In this document: positions 8,031 to 14,729 of the stretch, one piece after another
Numbering within the stretch: position 1 is the first letter of the stretch
Layout of the letters: every line of letters starts with the position of its first letter
Assembly (NCBI GenBank): GCA_026671195.1
Contig: JAPOHD010000013.1
Location: 124,001 to 188,000 of the forward strand
Direction: 5' to 3'
Length of the DNA: 64,000 bases
From: Draconibacterium aestuarii
GTDB lineage: Bacteria; Bacteroidota; Bacteroidia; Bacteroidales; Prolixibacteraceae
Notes under the pieces: generated by a model
Told to the model about the DNA's origin: nothing
The model's input: only the letters and a program-made list of their open reading frames with translations
The model's database searches: none
Position numbers and translations under genes: made by a program

Positions 8031-8122
8031 GAATAAAAATAGTATTGATCGAATTTTTTGGGAGAAGAAAAGAAAAGCGGAATCTTCGCTCCGCTCGATA
8101 ATTTTAAAACGCCTGGCGGCGA

Positions 8123-8401
8123 TCAGCCACACACCACATCGTAATAACCTTGCTGAATATCGTTGGTGCGTATTAACCGGGCACTTTGTATAATGGTAAG
8201 TTCTGTGCCTTTGTCCGAAATAACTCCTGTAGCTCTCCATGCTTGTGCCAGGTGTTCGTAATCGGCGGTATTAATTAGTATGTAGTTGGGCGGATTACCT
8301 TCTCGTTTTGTAAAACGCCTTATACTCGCGTCGATATCCGAAATTACATTCACATACGGATCTGCATAATCTTCCGGATGTTTCTTTTTAAATTGTTCCA
8401 T
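8123..8401 (-). CDS. Phage hypothetical protein
   Basis: 92 residues from the internal Met (MEQFKKKHPEDY); the open frame reaches 8416 with five more codons. It contains a predicted strand-turn pattern NPPNYILINTADYEHLAQAWRATG and a C-terminal GYYDVVCG. The string ILINTADYEHL resembles LLIIVNSEEYNRL of the phage protein at 18597-18833, so the two may be distant relatives, but similarity is short. No function assigned. It overlaps the preceding membrane-protein gene in another frame, which lowers confidence in one or both starts. Confidence 0.5.
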   Translation of the reverse strand: MEQFKKKHPEDYADPYVNVISDIDASIRRFTKREGNPPNYILINTADYEHLAQAWRATGVISDKGTELTIIQSARLIRTNDIQQGYYDVVCG

Positions 8402-8580
8402 ACTGCAAAAATACAAAACAAACGATAACAGTCAGCAAATGCCATTCCGATAAAAATCGGAACAGCACTTGCTTTTGTATTATGCGCAAGGCTAAAAAAG
8501 CAAATACACATAACTAAAGTTAAAACAAGCCCAGCGCATAACACGTAATATAGGCAATGCGCTGCGGCTCGTATCAACAT
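8350..8580 (-). CDS. Small membrane protein, two transmembrane helices
   Basis: 76 residues from an ATG at 8580 preceded by GGGGAGGA at a spacing of 4 bases, a rare clear Shine-Dalgarno here; a GTG at 8595 would overlap the upstream stop (GTGA). Two hydrophobic segments are visible: HCLYYVLCAGLVLTLVMCICFF and SAVPIFIGMAFADCYRLFCIFAV, followed by a basic tail. Size and topology would suit a holin or a superinfection-exclusion protein, but no lysin lies nearby. The 3' part overlaps the next gene by about 50 bases in a different frame. Confidence 0.4.
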   Translation of the reverse strand: MLIRAAAHCLYYVLCAGLVLTLVMCICFFSLAHNTKASAVPIFIGMAFADCYRLFCIFAVWNNLKRNIRKIMQIRM

Positions 8581-8591
8581 TATTCCTCCCC

Positions 8592-8852
8592 TCACTCCTT
8601 ATCAACCTTATTGCTATACTGGAAACACAATTGGTTGGCTACGTGGTTAAATTCAAGCTGGTTCTTGTCGTCACCTGTAAGTTGGTTAAATAAGTGTGTA
8701 GGTGCAACATTAGCCAACGCATGAAAAAAGTGTGTTAAATTATCACCTTCCATTAATTCTTCTTGGTCTATGTTCCATTCACTATCTTCTTCAAACATGC
8801 TACCAATTGCGCCAGTAATCATAGCTGCATACTGTAAATACTTTTCTTGCAT
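8592..8852 (-). CDS. Phage hypothetical protein, acidic
   Basis: 86 residues, acidic (EEDSEWNIDQEELMEGDN), mostly helical. No family recognised. It ends 12 bases before the better start (8580) of the small membrane-protein gene, and belongs to a run of small minus-strand genes behind the methyltransferase. Nothing in the sequence gives a function. Confidence 0.5.
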   Translation of the reverse strand: MQEKYLQYAAMITGAIGSMFEEDSEWNIDQEELMEGDNLTHFFHALANVAPTHLFNQLTGDDKNQLEFNHVANQLCFQYSNKVDKE

Positions 8853-8951
8853 TTTATTTAGTTTTATGCCCTCGCACAGCAGTTCGGGCGGTTTATACTC
8901 GTATCAAAGTTTATGCGTATTCGATGGGCGCACATGCCCATATTACCACCG

Positions 8952-9191
8952 TTATCGTTCATTTTTCCACCTAAACATCAACCGCCGGTACAATTCGGCC
9001 AGCTCCATTTGCACATAATACCAACGCGTGGGGTATTTGTCGCGGTCCAGGTATTTAAATTCACGTTCGTAACCGGCAATATCGGTTTCCAAATCCTTGT
9101 CCAGGTACTTCCGGTTAAAATCCAACTCTCTCAGAGTCGGATATTTTCTTTTGGCAGGCACCATTGTACTGCCTGTTGTATTCTCATTCAT
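8952..9191 (-). CDS. Phage hypothetical protein coupled to the DNA methyltransferase
   Basis: 79 residues, highly charged, helical, rich in Arg/Lys/Tyr (LRELDFNRKYLDKDLETDIAGYEREFKYLDRDKYPTR). Its ATG overlaps the stop of the cytosine methyltransferase by one base (TAATG), a strong sign of coupled translation, so it may assist or protect the methyltransferase. No family recognised. Confidence 0.5.
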   Translation of the reverse strand: MNENTTGSTMVPAKRKYPTLRELDFNRKYLDKDLETDIAGYEREFKYLDRDKYPTRWYYVQMELAELYRRLMFRWKNER

Positions 9192-11143
9192 TATACAGCC
9201 TCCCTTTTAAGTTGATTTACTGCTTTTACACGGCAACTGATAATGGCTTTGGCCACTTGCGGAACAACAGCGTTGCCGATGTATTTCTTCTGCTCGGTTT
9301 GAGTACCTTTTAGTACGTAGTTTGCAGGGAATCCCTGAATACGTAGAAGCTCGGGTATTTTAAGCATCCGCATTTTAATATCTATAATTCCATGAATGGC
9401 CATAAACAAGCGAATCCGTTTCATGCTTTCGTTTTCATGTTCAAAAAACGGAATGGCAAATATTTTCGATTGTTCAGTTGAAACAATGTGGGGTGGCTTT
9501 TTGTCCATTCGGGCAATTAATGTAAAACACGGCCGATCGATGGAGTTGCCTTTGTTGTCGTATTGCGGATTCAGTAAATAGTGCCATTTTCTGTTCGCGG
9601 TTACCACCGGGGCAGGTTTATTAATAGAGCTGCCCACATTGTTAAAGTTGGTATTCATTATCCATGGCTGAACTGCTACCAGGTTCTGTTTCGGATTGGC
9701 AGTTACCGTTCCGGCCGGACGATCGATCGCATGAGGCTTGCTGTTGCCAAATTGCTGGTCCATAAACAAAACAGAGGTTAACCGTTGTTTCGGAACTCCG
9801 GTAACTGTAGGGTTCGGATTCTCGATACTGCTCAGCTGACCACCTCCATTGTAATAGTTGGTAATAAACTTGGGTTGCACGGTTGCAAACTTGTCTTTGG
9901 TGACAAGTGTCGGAGCTGGTTTATTAATGCTGTGTGCATTGCTTTTGTATTGGTAATCGAGCATAAAGGTGGGTTGCACTTTTGTAAACCGGTCTTTGGT
10001 CGATACCGTTGGACAGGGTTTGTCTAACGAGTGAATATTGGCTCCCGACGAATAATGTGCGGTAAGAAAACAGGGTTTTACCAAAGCATGTCGGTTACTG
10101 GTCGATATCGATCCTATGGGATTTTCTACCGATTTTACTTTTTCGGCAGGATTACCGCCGTTGTATCGTTTTATAAATACCGGTGCATGACTGTCAATGG
10201 TTTTAATAGTCCCGGACGGACCACTTAACGGAATTACTTTACCCATTGGCCTACCCGAAAAATATTTCTGAATAAACGCATCGTCGCCACCGGCCACAAA
10301 CTTCACCAGCCCGGCATAAATTCGTTTCAGCGTGTTTTCGCTCAATGGTTTTTTTCGGGTAAATATGCTGGTTCCCTCGTCGCTTAAATCGAGTACTTCT
10401 TTAACGGCTTTCCATTTCTTTAACGACGCAAACAAACCATTTTGTACAGGCTTTTTGCTGTGGGTGGCTTCGGGCCATACTATGGGCAGGCCATATTTGG
10501 CAAACTGGCCAAAGTAGCGTTCGCGCGATGTAAATGCTCCAAAGTCGGCAGCATTCAGCATTTGCTTGTCGTAATTGTACCCGTAGCTTTTAATCTTTTT
10601 TATCCAGCGCAGGTAATCGCGGCCATTTAATCGCGATATGGGTTTGCCGTTTTCATCCAGCGGGCCCCATGACATAAACTCACGCACGTTTTCAATGTCA
10701 ATGTAATCGGGTTGCAGTTCCTCAATGTACATGTAAAGGGCATGTGCCAGTGTGCGGCTGTCGGCATCGCGGGGCAAACCACCTTTGGCTTTGCTGTAGT
10801 TGGTACATTCAAGGCTAGCCCAAAGTGCAATTATACACCCGGGAAAACGTTTGCGTAATTCCTCAACTAACTGTCGTAATGCAACAACTACATGCCAGTC
10901 TCGCACATCTTCAATAAAATGCAAACAATTCTTGTGGTTAGAATGATGACTGTTTATGGCATTATTATCGTGATTTACGCATCCAACTGCCCGGGCTCCC
11001 GATCCAACCATGTGAATACCGGTTGTAGTTCCTCCGGCACCCGAAAACAGATCGATATAAAATATTTGTGGCGAGTTCAGATCAGGAATCTGAGAAATGA
11101 TATAAAGAATTTGTGCGTTTATTTTTTTGTAATCTACTATCAT
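9191..11143 (-). CDS. DNA (cytosine-5) methyltransferase with eight tandem target-domain repeats
   Basis: 650 residues. It methylates cytosine C5 in phage and host DNA. Visible motifs: I DLFSGAGG (31-38), IV with the nucleophile Cys113 in SLECTNYS, VI ENV (151-153), VIII DFGAFTSRERYF (200-211), IX PELLRIQGFP (597-606), X GNAVVP (623-628). Between VIII and IX, where one target-recognition domain would normally sit, there are eight units with a P at 309, 342, 376, 409, 443, 476, 510 and 538. Each unit reads roughly S-I/L-D/N-K/R-P-x-P-T-V/L-x-T followed by a basic strand and VQPxF. The usual family length is 330-450 residues. A PP-loop enzyme gene lies 12 bases upstream. No partner nuclease is visible, so it is probably an orphan anti-restriction methylase. 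Confidence 0.9.
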   Translation of the reverse strand: MIVDYKKINAQILYIISQIPDLNSPQIFYIDLFSGAGGTTTGIHMVGSGARAVGCVNHDNNAINSHHSNHKNCLHFIEDVRDWHVVVALRQLVEELRKRFPGCIIALWASLECTNYSKAKGGLPRDADSRTLAHALYMYIEELQPDYIDIENVREFMSWGPLDENGKPISRLNGRDYLRWIKKIKSYGYNYDKQMLNAADFGAFTSRERYFGQFAKYGLPIVWPEATHSKKPVQNGLFASLKKWKAVKEVLDLSDEGTSIFTRKKPLSENTLKRIYAGLVKFVAGGDDAFIQKYFSGRPMGKVIPLSGPSGTIKTIDSHAPVFIKRYNGGNPAEKVKSVENPIGSISTSNRHALVKPCFLTAHYSSGANIHSLDKPCPTVSTKDRFTKVQPTFMLDYQYKSNAHSINKPAPTLVTKDKFATVQPKFITNYYNGGGQLSSIENPNPTVTGVPKQRLTSVLFMDQQFGNSKPHAIDRPAGTVTANPKQNLVAVQPWIMNTNFNNVGSSINKPAPVVTANRKWHYLLNPQYDNKGNSIDRPCFTLIARMDKKPPHIVSTEQSKIFAIPFFEHENESMKRIRLFMAIHGIIDIKMRMLKIPELLRIQGFPANYVLKGTQTEQKKYIGNAVVPQVAKAIISCRVKAVNQLKREAV

Positions 11144-11155
11144 AAGTCTTATGTT

Positions 11156-12052
11156 TTAGTTTGTGCAAAATCCTGCCTGGCAACCGGCTCCGGTGCCAAA
11201 CGTAAAATCTAATTGAATGGGCATTTCCGATATTTGAAAAAGCGAATACTCTTCTTTAAAGGTATTGCCCCACAAATGTTCCTGAATGGCTGCCCATATC
11301 ATTATCGGTAAATTGGTGTCGAAGTTTTTCCTTAGCTGCTGTTCGTCTTTCCAAAAGCAATTCTGGCAGTTCGAATCATCAGGAAAAACAATGTTTTGCC
11401 TATCCCAATACTGGGCAACGGCATAATGTATTATTTTGTCGTCAACCAGTGGGTGTTCATTTACTCGCCATTCAATGGTTTCCCATTGGTAAAGCCAATC
11501 GAAAAAATAGGTTTCAAAAGTTACTGTCGATTTATTGAAGCTTTTAACCAAACGACCTTTGTATTTTTTTGCAAATTTCGGAAAGCGAAATGTTGTGTTT
11601 TCGCTATTTACCCGGTGTGCTTCGTCGTACCTAAAACCAATACGCATTTTTACAGGTAACGGAACACGCATAAAAAGGAATTCGAAAATAGGTTGCATTT
11701 TAAGTATCGTGGTACAAAAGCGTTTATCCATATTCGGGATAGCTTTCTTCACTCGAAGCATTTCTTCCCAGCCGATACCACGCAACCAAATAATTTCGCG
11801 GCCTATTTTCTGTTCCAGGTCAAACATGGTTTTTAATAACACGGGGTCTTCGCTGGTTGCAACAAACTCGGGCATGTGTGGACAATATTTCTGCAGCTTA
11901 TCGTTTACCCGCTGTTTCATTTTTCGGTCGATATGCGCACCGGCATTGTGGGAGTCAATACAGCACAGCGCAAATACATCATAGTCCGCAGGGTAATGCA
12001 CGGCTATGTAACTGCTGGTTTTGCCTCCGCTTAAGCTATTTACTGTTTCCAT
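11156..12052 (-). CDS. PP-loop (PAPS reductase/adenine nucleotide alpha-hydrolase) family enzyme
   Basis: 298 residues. The N-terminal NSLSGGKTSSYIAVHY is the PP-loop (SGGKxS) of ATP-pyrophosphatases. RFCTTILKMQPIFEFL in the middle matches the conserved R-x-C-T-x-x-x-K-x-x-P of the PAPS-reductase/DndC branch. Later cysteines (NCQNCFWKDE; GAGCQAGFC) could bind a metal cluster. Such enzymes adenylate an acceptor or carry out sulfur transfer. Phage members are common, and their role is often unknown. Since it stands 12 bases before a DNA methyltransferase gene, a DNA or tRNA modification role is more likely than sulfate assimilation; that is inference. The start overlaps a 48-residue gene in another frame by 13 bases. 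Confidence 0.75.
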   Translation of the reverse strand: METVNSLSGGKTSSYIAVHYPADYDVFALCCIDSHNAGAHIDRKMKQRVNDKLQKYCPHMPEFVATSEDPVLLKTMFDLEQKIGREIIWLRGIGWEEMLRVKKAIPNMDKRFCTTILKMQPIFEFLFMRVPLPVKMRIGFRYDEAHRVNSENTTFRFPKFAKKYKGRLVKSFNKSTVTFETYFFDWLYQWETIEWRVNEHPLVDDKIIHYAVAQYWDRQNIVFPDDSNCQNCFWKDEQQLRKNFDTNLPIMIWAAIQEHLWGNTFKEEYSLFQISEMPIQLDFTFGTGAGCQAGFCTN

Positions 12053-12186
12053 AATTGAGTTTTTTGCTGCTGCCCTGCAGACTTATTTAGGTTTCTGGCG
12101 CACCGGTTAATTTCCGGATCTGCCATGGGGCTGTCGTGGATTCGTGCAAGGATCTCGGAAATACCACTTTCTATCTCGCCTTGCAC
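12040..12186 (-). CDS. 48-residue phage protein overlapping the PP-loop gene
   Basis: Starts with GTG at 12186 and ends with TAA at 12042-12040, 13 bases inside the next gene. The product MQGEIESGISEILARIH... continues with DSPMADPEINRCARNLNKSAG, an amphipathic, protein-like composition rather than random. The reading frame is bounded by a stop just upstream, so no longer version exists. The overlap with the next start suggests translational coupling. No family recognised; could be an accessory of the PP-loop enzyme. Confidence 0.4.
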   Translation of the reverse strand: MQGEIESGISEILARIHDSPMADPEINRCARNLNKSAGQQQKTQLWKQ

Positions 12187-12254
12187 TTTCCACGAAGCTC
12201 TTATTCCTTTCGGTAATTAATGGGTGCTTTGGTTCAACTTAGCCCCTATGTGAA

Positions 12255-12842
12255 CTAAACCGTAGCTCTTAAATTGGCATCGTAATTGGGATTTACTTTC
12301 TTTTTTCGCTTGAATAATCTTGATGTAATATGCCAATGATGAACATGGAATTTTGGGTGTTGCCACCACTTTACTTCTTTGCGTAAAATATCGGCATAAA
12401 TAACACCTGCTAATTCCCTGTGTTCGTTAGTTAACTCTCTTGAATCATCGTATTTAAAATAGTCTGTAATACTGTTTCCAATACAGTCGGTTGGGTTCTC
12501 CGCGATGTGAATAATGTTGTGCAAGTTCTTTTCCATGAATCGATTTAACTTCTTTCTATTCCGCTTAAAATGTACCCATCCAGCGGTATTGTACATACAA
12601 ACCAATATGCCGATGGTGCTGAATTTTGGAACACCATCGGGAGTAAACCAGTAGTTATTTTTAAAATGAAAATCAAAATCGTTTTGAATCGTTTTCAATA
12701 CTTCGGAATTACCATGTCTTGCTCTTTTAAACATTCCGCAAGAATCATCTGTACCGTCTTTACATGGGTCTTTATGCCAAATTGAACAAATGTGTTTTCC
12801 GAAAATTGTAATGTCCGTAATAAGTGATAATGGGTCGTGCAT
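12255..12842 (-). CDS. Phage hypothetical protein with His-rich C-terminus
   Basis: 195 residues. The N-terminal third has a Cys pair (DPCKDGTDDSCGMF), and the C-terminus has HPKFHVHHWHITSRLFKRKKK, a His/Trp cluster that recurs in many phage and host hypothetical proteins and may bind metal. The central part is aromatic-rich (FHFKNNYWFTPDGVPKFSTIG). No signal or membrane segment. A short reading frame (MKLFELKTTFKI) lies 4 bases ahead of its ATG, formed by the repeated leader element. Function unknown. Confidence 0.55.
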   Translation of the reverse strand: MHDPLSLITDITIFGKHICSIWHKDPCKDGTDDSCGMFKRARHGNSEVLKTIQNDFDFHFKNNYWFTPDGVPKFSTIGILVCMYNTAGWVHFKRNRKKLNRFMEKNLHNIIHIAENPTDCIGNSITDYFKYDDSRELTNEHRELAGVIYADILRKEVKWWQHPKFHVHHWHITSRLFKRKKKVNPNYDANLRATV

Positions 12843-12881
12843 ATCGTTAAATTTTAAATGTTGTTTTTAGTTCAAATAGTT

Positions 12882-13286
12882 TCATTTAAATTGCTTGATA
12901 ATACTGCCGTTCTTATGGAAATAAGTAATCTTCCAATTCGGGTGGCAATTAAGAGTTTGGCCTTTGTATTTGCCATCTATAAAGAAAACATCGAGGTTCG
13001 CAGAATCGTTATGTCCGGTAATAACACCTTTCATTCCATCCACTTCAACCGCCATTCCGCAATAAGCAAAATCGATGTTTCGATACTTTGCATTTTTCAC
13101 AAATTCAGGTGAAGTATAAATAGGGCCGAAGGTTCTACATTTTATATCTGTGTATTCGATGCAATCCAAATCAATATCGCGCCAAAATTCAACTTTGGCC
13201 TTACCCGGTGAAAGGGCATTGTACATGCTCCAATGTTTGCCATCTAATGAGCATTCGTAAGACCTTAATTCGATTGATTTATTCAT
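12882..13286 (-). CDS. Phage hypothetical protein
   Basis: 134 residues, beta-rich (SYECSLDGKHWSMYNALSPGKAKVEFWRDIDLD; GMAVEVDGMKGVITGHNDSANLDVFFIDGKYKGQTLNCHPNWKITYF). The second half resembles a small KOW/SH3-like barrel, suggesting an RNA- or protein-binding module, but no family can be named. Its ATG overlaps the end of a short leader frame, and its own stop codon lies in the next copy of the leader element. Confidence 0.5.
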   Translation of the reverse strand: MNKSIELRSYECSLDGKHWSMYNALSPGKAKVEFWRDIDLDCIEYTDIKCRTFGPIYTSPEFVKNAKYRNIDFAYCGMAVEVDGMKGVITGHNDSANLDVFFIDGKYKGQTLNCHPNWKITYFHKNGSIIKQFK

Positions 13287-13306
13287 AATTTTGTTTCATA
13301 AAAGGT

Positions 13307-13612
13307 TCAACAAGTTTCACAGTTGATTTTTCTAATCTCTTCTTTAACCTGGTTCCAATAATCAGGAGAGCAAACAAGCTCATTTGAATCTTTAAGTATG
13401 GGAATAATTCGCCGCGAATTTTCGAGTATTTCATCTACCACAATAAAAGCACATTGCTTTGCTCTGCCTATTCTCATTTCTTCACCCTCGTATTGTGCCG
13501 ATGGTGCTTCATTTGGCCGATTGGTGGAAGTCCAACCACCAACGAAATTGTAAAATTTCTTAACCAATTCTTTTGCTTTTTCTTTTGGTTCCATTGTTTC
13601 AAATAGTTTCAA
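13307..13612 (-). CDS. Phage hypothetical protein
   Basis: 101 residues as drawn from an in-frame ATG near the leader element (MKLFETMEPKEKAKEL); MEPKEK at 13594 is the other start. The body is helical (KAKELVKKFYNFVGGW ... AKQCAFIVVDEILENSRRIIPIL ... YWNQVKEEIRKINCETC) and resembles small phage proteins often found beside DUF-type early genes, with a C-terminal CETC. No function assigned. It lies 2 bases after the preceding gene. Confidence 0.5.
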   Translation of the reverse strand: MKLFETMEPKEKAKELVKKFYNFVGGWTSTNRPNEAPSAQYEGEEMRIGRAKQCAFIVVDEILENSRRIIPILKDSNELVCSPDYWNQVKEEIRKINCETC

Positions 13613-13614
13613 GG

Positions 13615-13842
13615 TTAATCAGAACACATATTAAGCTCTTTCATTATATCATACGCGGAAGAATCAGCACTTTCCAAAGTATTTAGAAGTTCATCATCTA
13701 TAAATTCGCTCGATTCAAAATTTTCAGTTTCTTGTGATGCTCCCCAGTCCGTTTTTACATGTTTTTCAATAACTTTTGCTCCATCGATCTCAACGGTTGT
13801 TTGCCATCCTTCTTTTGTAATTTCAATTGTTACTTTATTCAT
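13615..13842 (-). CDS. Phage hypothetical protein, acidic
   Basis: 75 residues, acidic. The N-terminus MNKVTIEITKEGWQTTVEIDGAKVIEKHV forms alternating strands; the rest is helical and acidic (ETENFESSEFIDDELLNTLESAD). An upstream 12-codon leader frame beginning TTG AAA CAA TTT GAA ends in a TGA that overlaps this ATG (ATGA). No family recognised; could be a DNA mimic by charge, but that is only a thought. Confidence 0.5.
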   Translation of the reverse strand: MNKVTIEITKEGWQTTVEIDGAKVIEKHVKTDWGASQETENFESSEFIDDELLNTLESADSSAYDIMKELNMCSD

Positions 13843-13941
13843 TTTGTATAGTTTTTAAAAGGTTCAAATTGTTTCAATTTCGATTTATAATTAATTATCT
13901 CTCAGTCCATTTATGATTGAATCAGCTACCAAGTTGAACCA

Positions 13942-14340
13942 CTACCGCTTACCGTAACGGCTTGGTTTTCTTTCGTGGTTCGTTCGTTTTGATTTAGTTG
14001 TTGTAATATCCTCAATTATAGGTGTTGGAGTAATTAATAATTTTTCAAAATCGTCGGGCCTTGTACGTGGTGGTCTTACTTCTCCTTTGTCTCCACAGAC
14101 AATAATTACACCTCTATCCCTTTCTTTTTCAACTATTTCTATCAGTTCATCATAGCCACCATGTACAACTACGTTGTGCGAGTATGATGCAACTGAGTGC
14201 AGTAAAACAGATTTTATATGATCTCGTTCAGGCGATGGCTGCATTTCCTTTTCAAGCCGTTCAATATCTTCATATATCATCTTGCTGTATTCTTTTTTAT
14301 TCAAAATTGTACTCATATCGTTTGTTTCAAATTGTTTCAT
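13942..14340 (-). CDS. Phage hypothetical protein
   Basis: 132 residues from the ATG inside the leader element (MKQFETNDMSTIL); MSTILNKK at 14316 is the alternative. Helical N-terminal half, then a Rossmann-like IVVCGDKGEVRPPRTRPDDF segment and a basic tail (TTKSKRTNHERKPSRYGKR). No family recognised. The stop is followed by about 100 bases before the next leader element, unlike its tightly packed neighbours. Confidence 0.5.
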   Translation of the reverse strand: MKQFETNDMSTILNKKEYSKMIYEDIERLEKEMQPSPERDHIKSVLLHSVASYSHNVVVHGGYDELIEIVEKERDRGVIIVCGDKGEVRPPRTRPDDFEKLLITPTPIIEDITTTKSKRTNHERKPSRYGKR

Positions 14341-14556
14341 TTAATCTTTTTCTAAGACTTCAATTTTAGATTTTAAAAGCATTGCTTTTTGTACAATATC
14401 ACTTCGTTGGTTTTTCAATATAACTTGGTTGTATCCATTATGAAAACCGGGTTCACTATCATTCTTTTGTTGGTGCAAAAGATGATCTAATATTTCGTCT
14501 ATTAATACTGATGCTTTAGGCATATATTTAATTTTAAAAGGTTCAAATAGTTTCAT
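14341..14556 (-). CDS. Small phage hypothetical protein
   Basis: 71 residues from the ATG in the leader element (MKLFEPFKIKYMPKAS); the second Met at 14523 would give 60 residues. The body is helical with a His/Gln-rich middle (LLHQQKNDSEPGFHNGYNQVILKNQ). It is the first of the set of six genes that share the leader element and abuts the next gene with no gap. Function unknown. Confidence 0.45.
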   Translation of the reverse strand: MKLFEPFKIKYMPKASVLIDEILDHLLHQQKNDSEPGFHNGYNQVILKNQRSDIVQKAMLLKSKIEVLEKD

Positions 14557-14571
14557 ACTAGTGTTAAAATT

Positions 14572-14601
14572 TTCAAATAAAGCCCGTGCCGAAACACGGG
14601 C
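14572..14601 (-). terminator. Terminator-like hairpin after the primase transcript
   Basis: GCCCGTG and CACGGGC pair over seven bases with loop TTTCGG on the minus strand, followed by TTTATTTG. It lies 130 bases downstream of the primase-helicase stop and just upstream of the leader-element gene set. Confidence 0.55.
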
Positions 14602-14729
14602 AGCAAACCATTAAGTTGTGAGTTTTAAAATTTTACAACCCTGAACCATTAAATTGGATTTATACAAATTTTAATTTCTCGGAAAGAACTCGGGGTACAA
14701 TCCGCCCCTGCACGGGTTTTATCTTTAGC

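Larger units (their letters stand above)
7443..8122. other. 680-base non-coding stretch between early and structural genes
   Basis: No convincing gene on either strand. The stretch holds three copies of an AGTAAGCGAAGTAAG-type repeat (one inverted) and two copies of a G-rich GGGGGTGGAAGGGGG string. It lies exactly at the border between early and structural genes, which suits a control region, a replication origin or a packaging site. Nothing in it identifies which. Confidence 0.6.
12870..14556 (-). repeat. Repeated NTG-AAA-CWA-TTT-GAA leader element, six copies
   Basis: On the minus strand TGAAACWATTTGAAMC occurs at 12870-12884, 13304-13320 (variant TGAAACTTGTTGAACC), 13598-13614, 13861-13876, 14325-14340 and 14541-14556, once before each of six genes. 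Every copy begins with a possible start codon (ATG, GTG or TTG) and reads M-K-(L/Q)-(F/V)-E. In three cases this frame runs into the gene. In the other three it ends within about 15 codons, at or just before the gene's ATG. A seventh copy is at 5401-5416 inside the protease-scaffold gene. Most likely a translation-initiation or leader-peptide device. Confidence 0.65.

Noticed and set aside
7977..8240. Minus-strand 87-residue frame
   Set aside because: Overlaps the 92-residue gene, low-complexity and aromatic run, no protein-like pattern.
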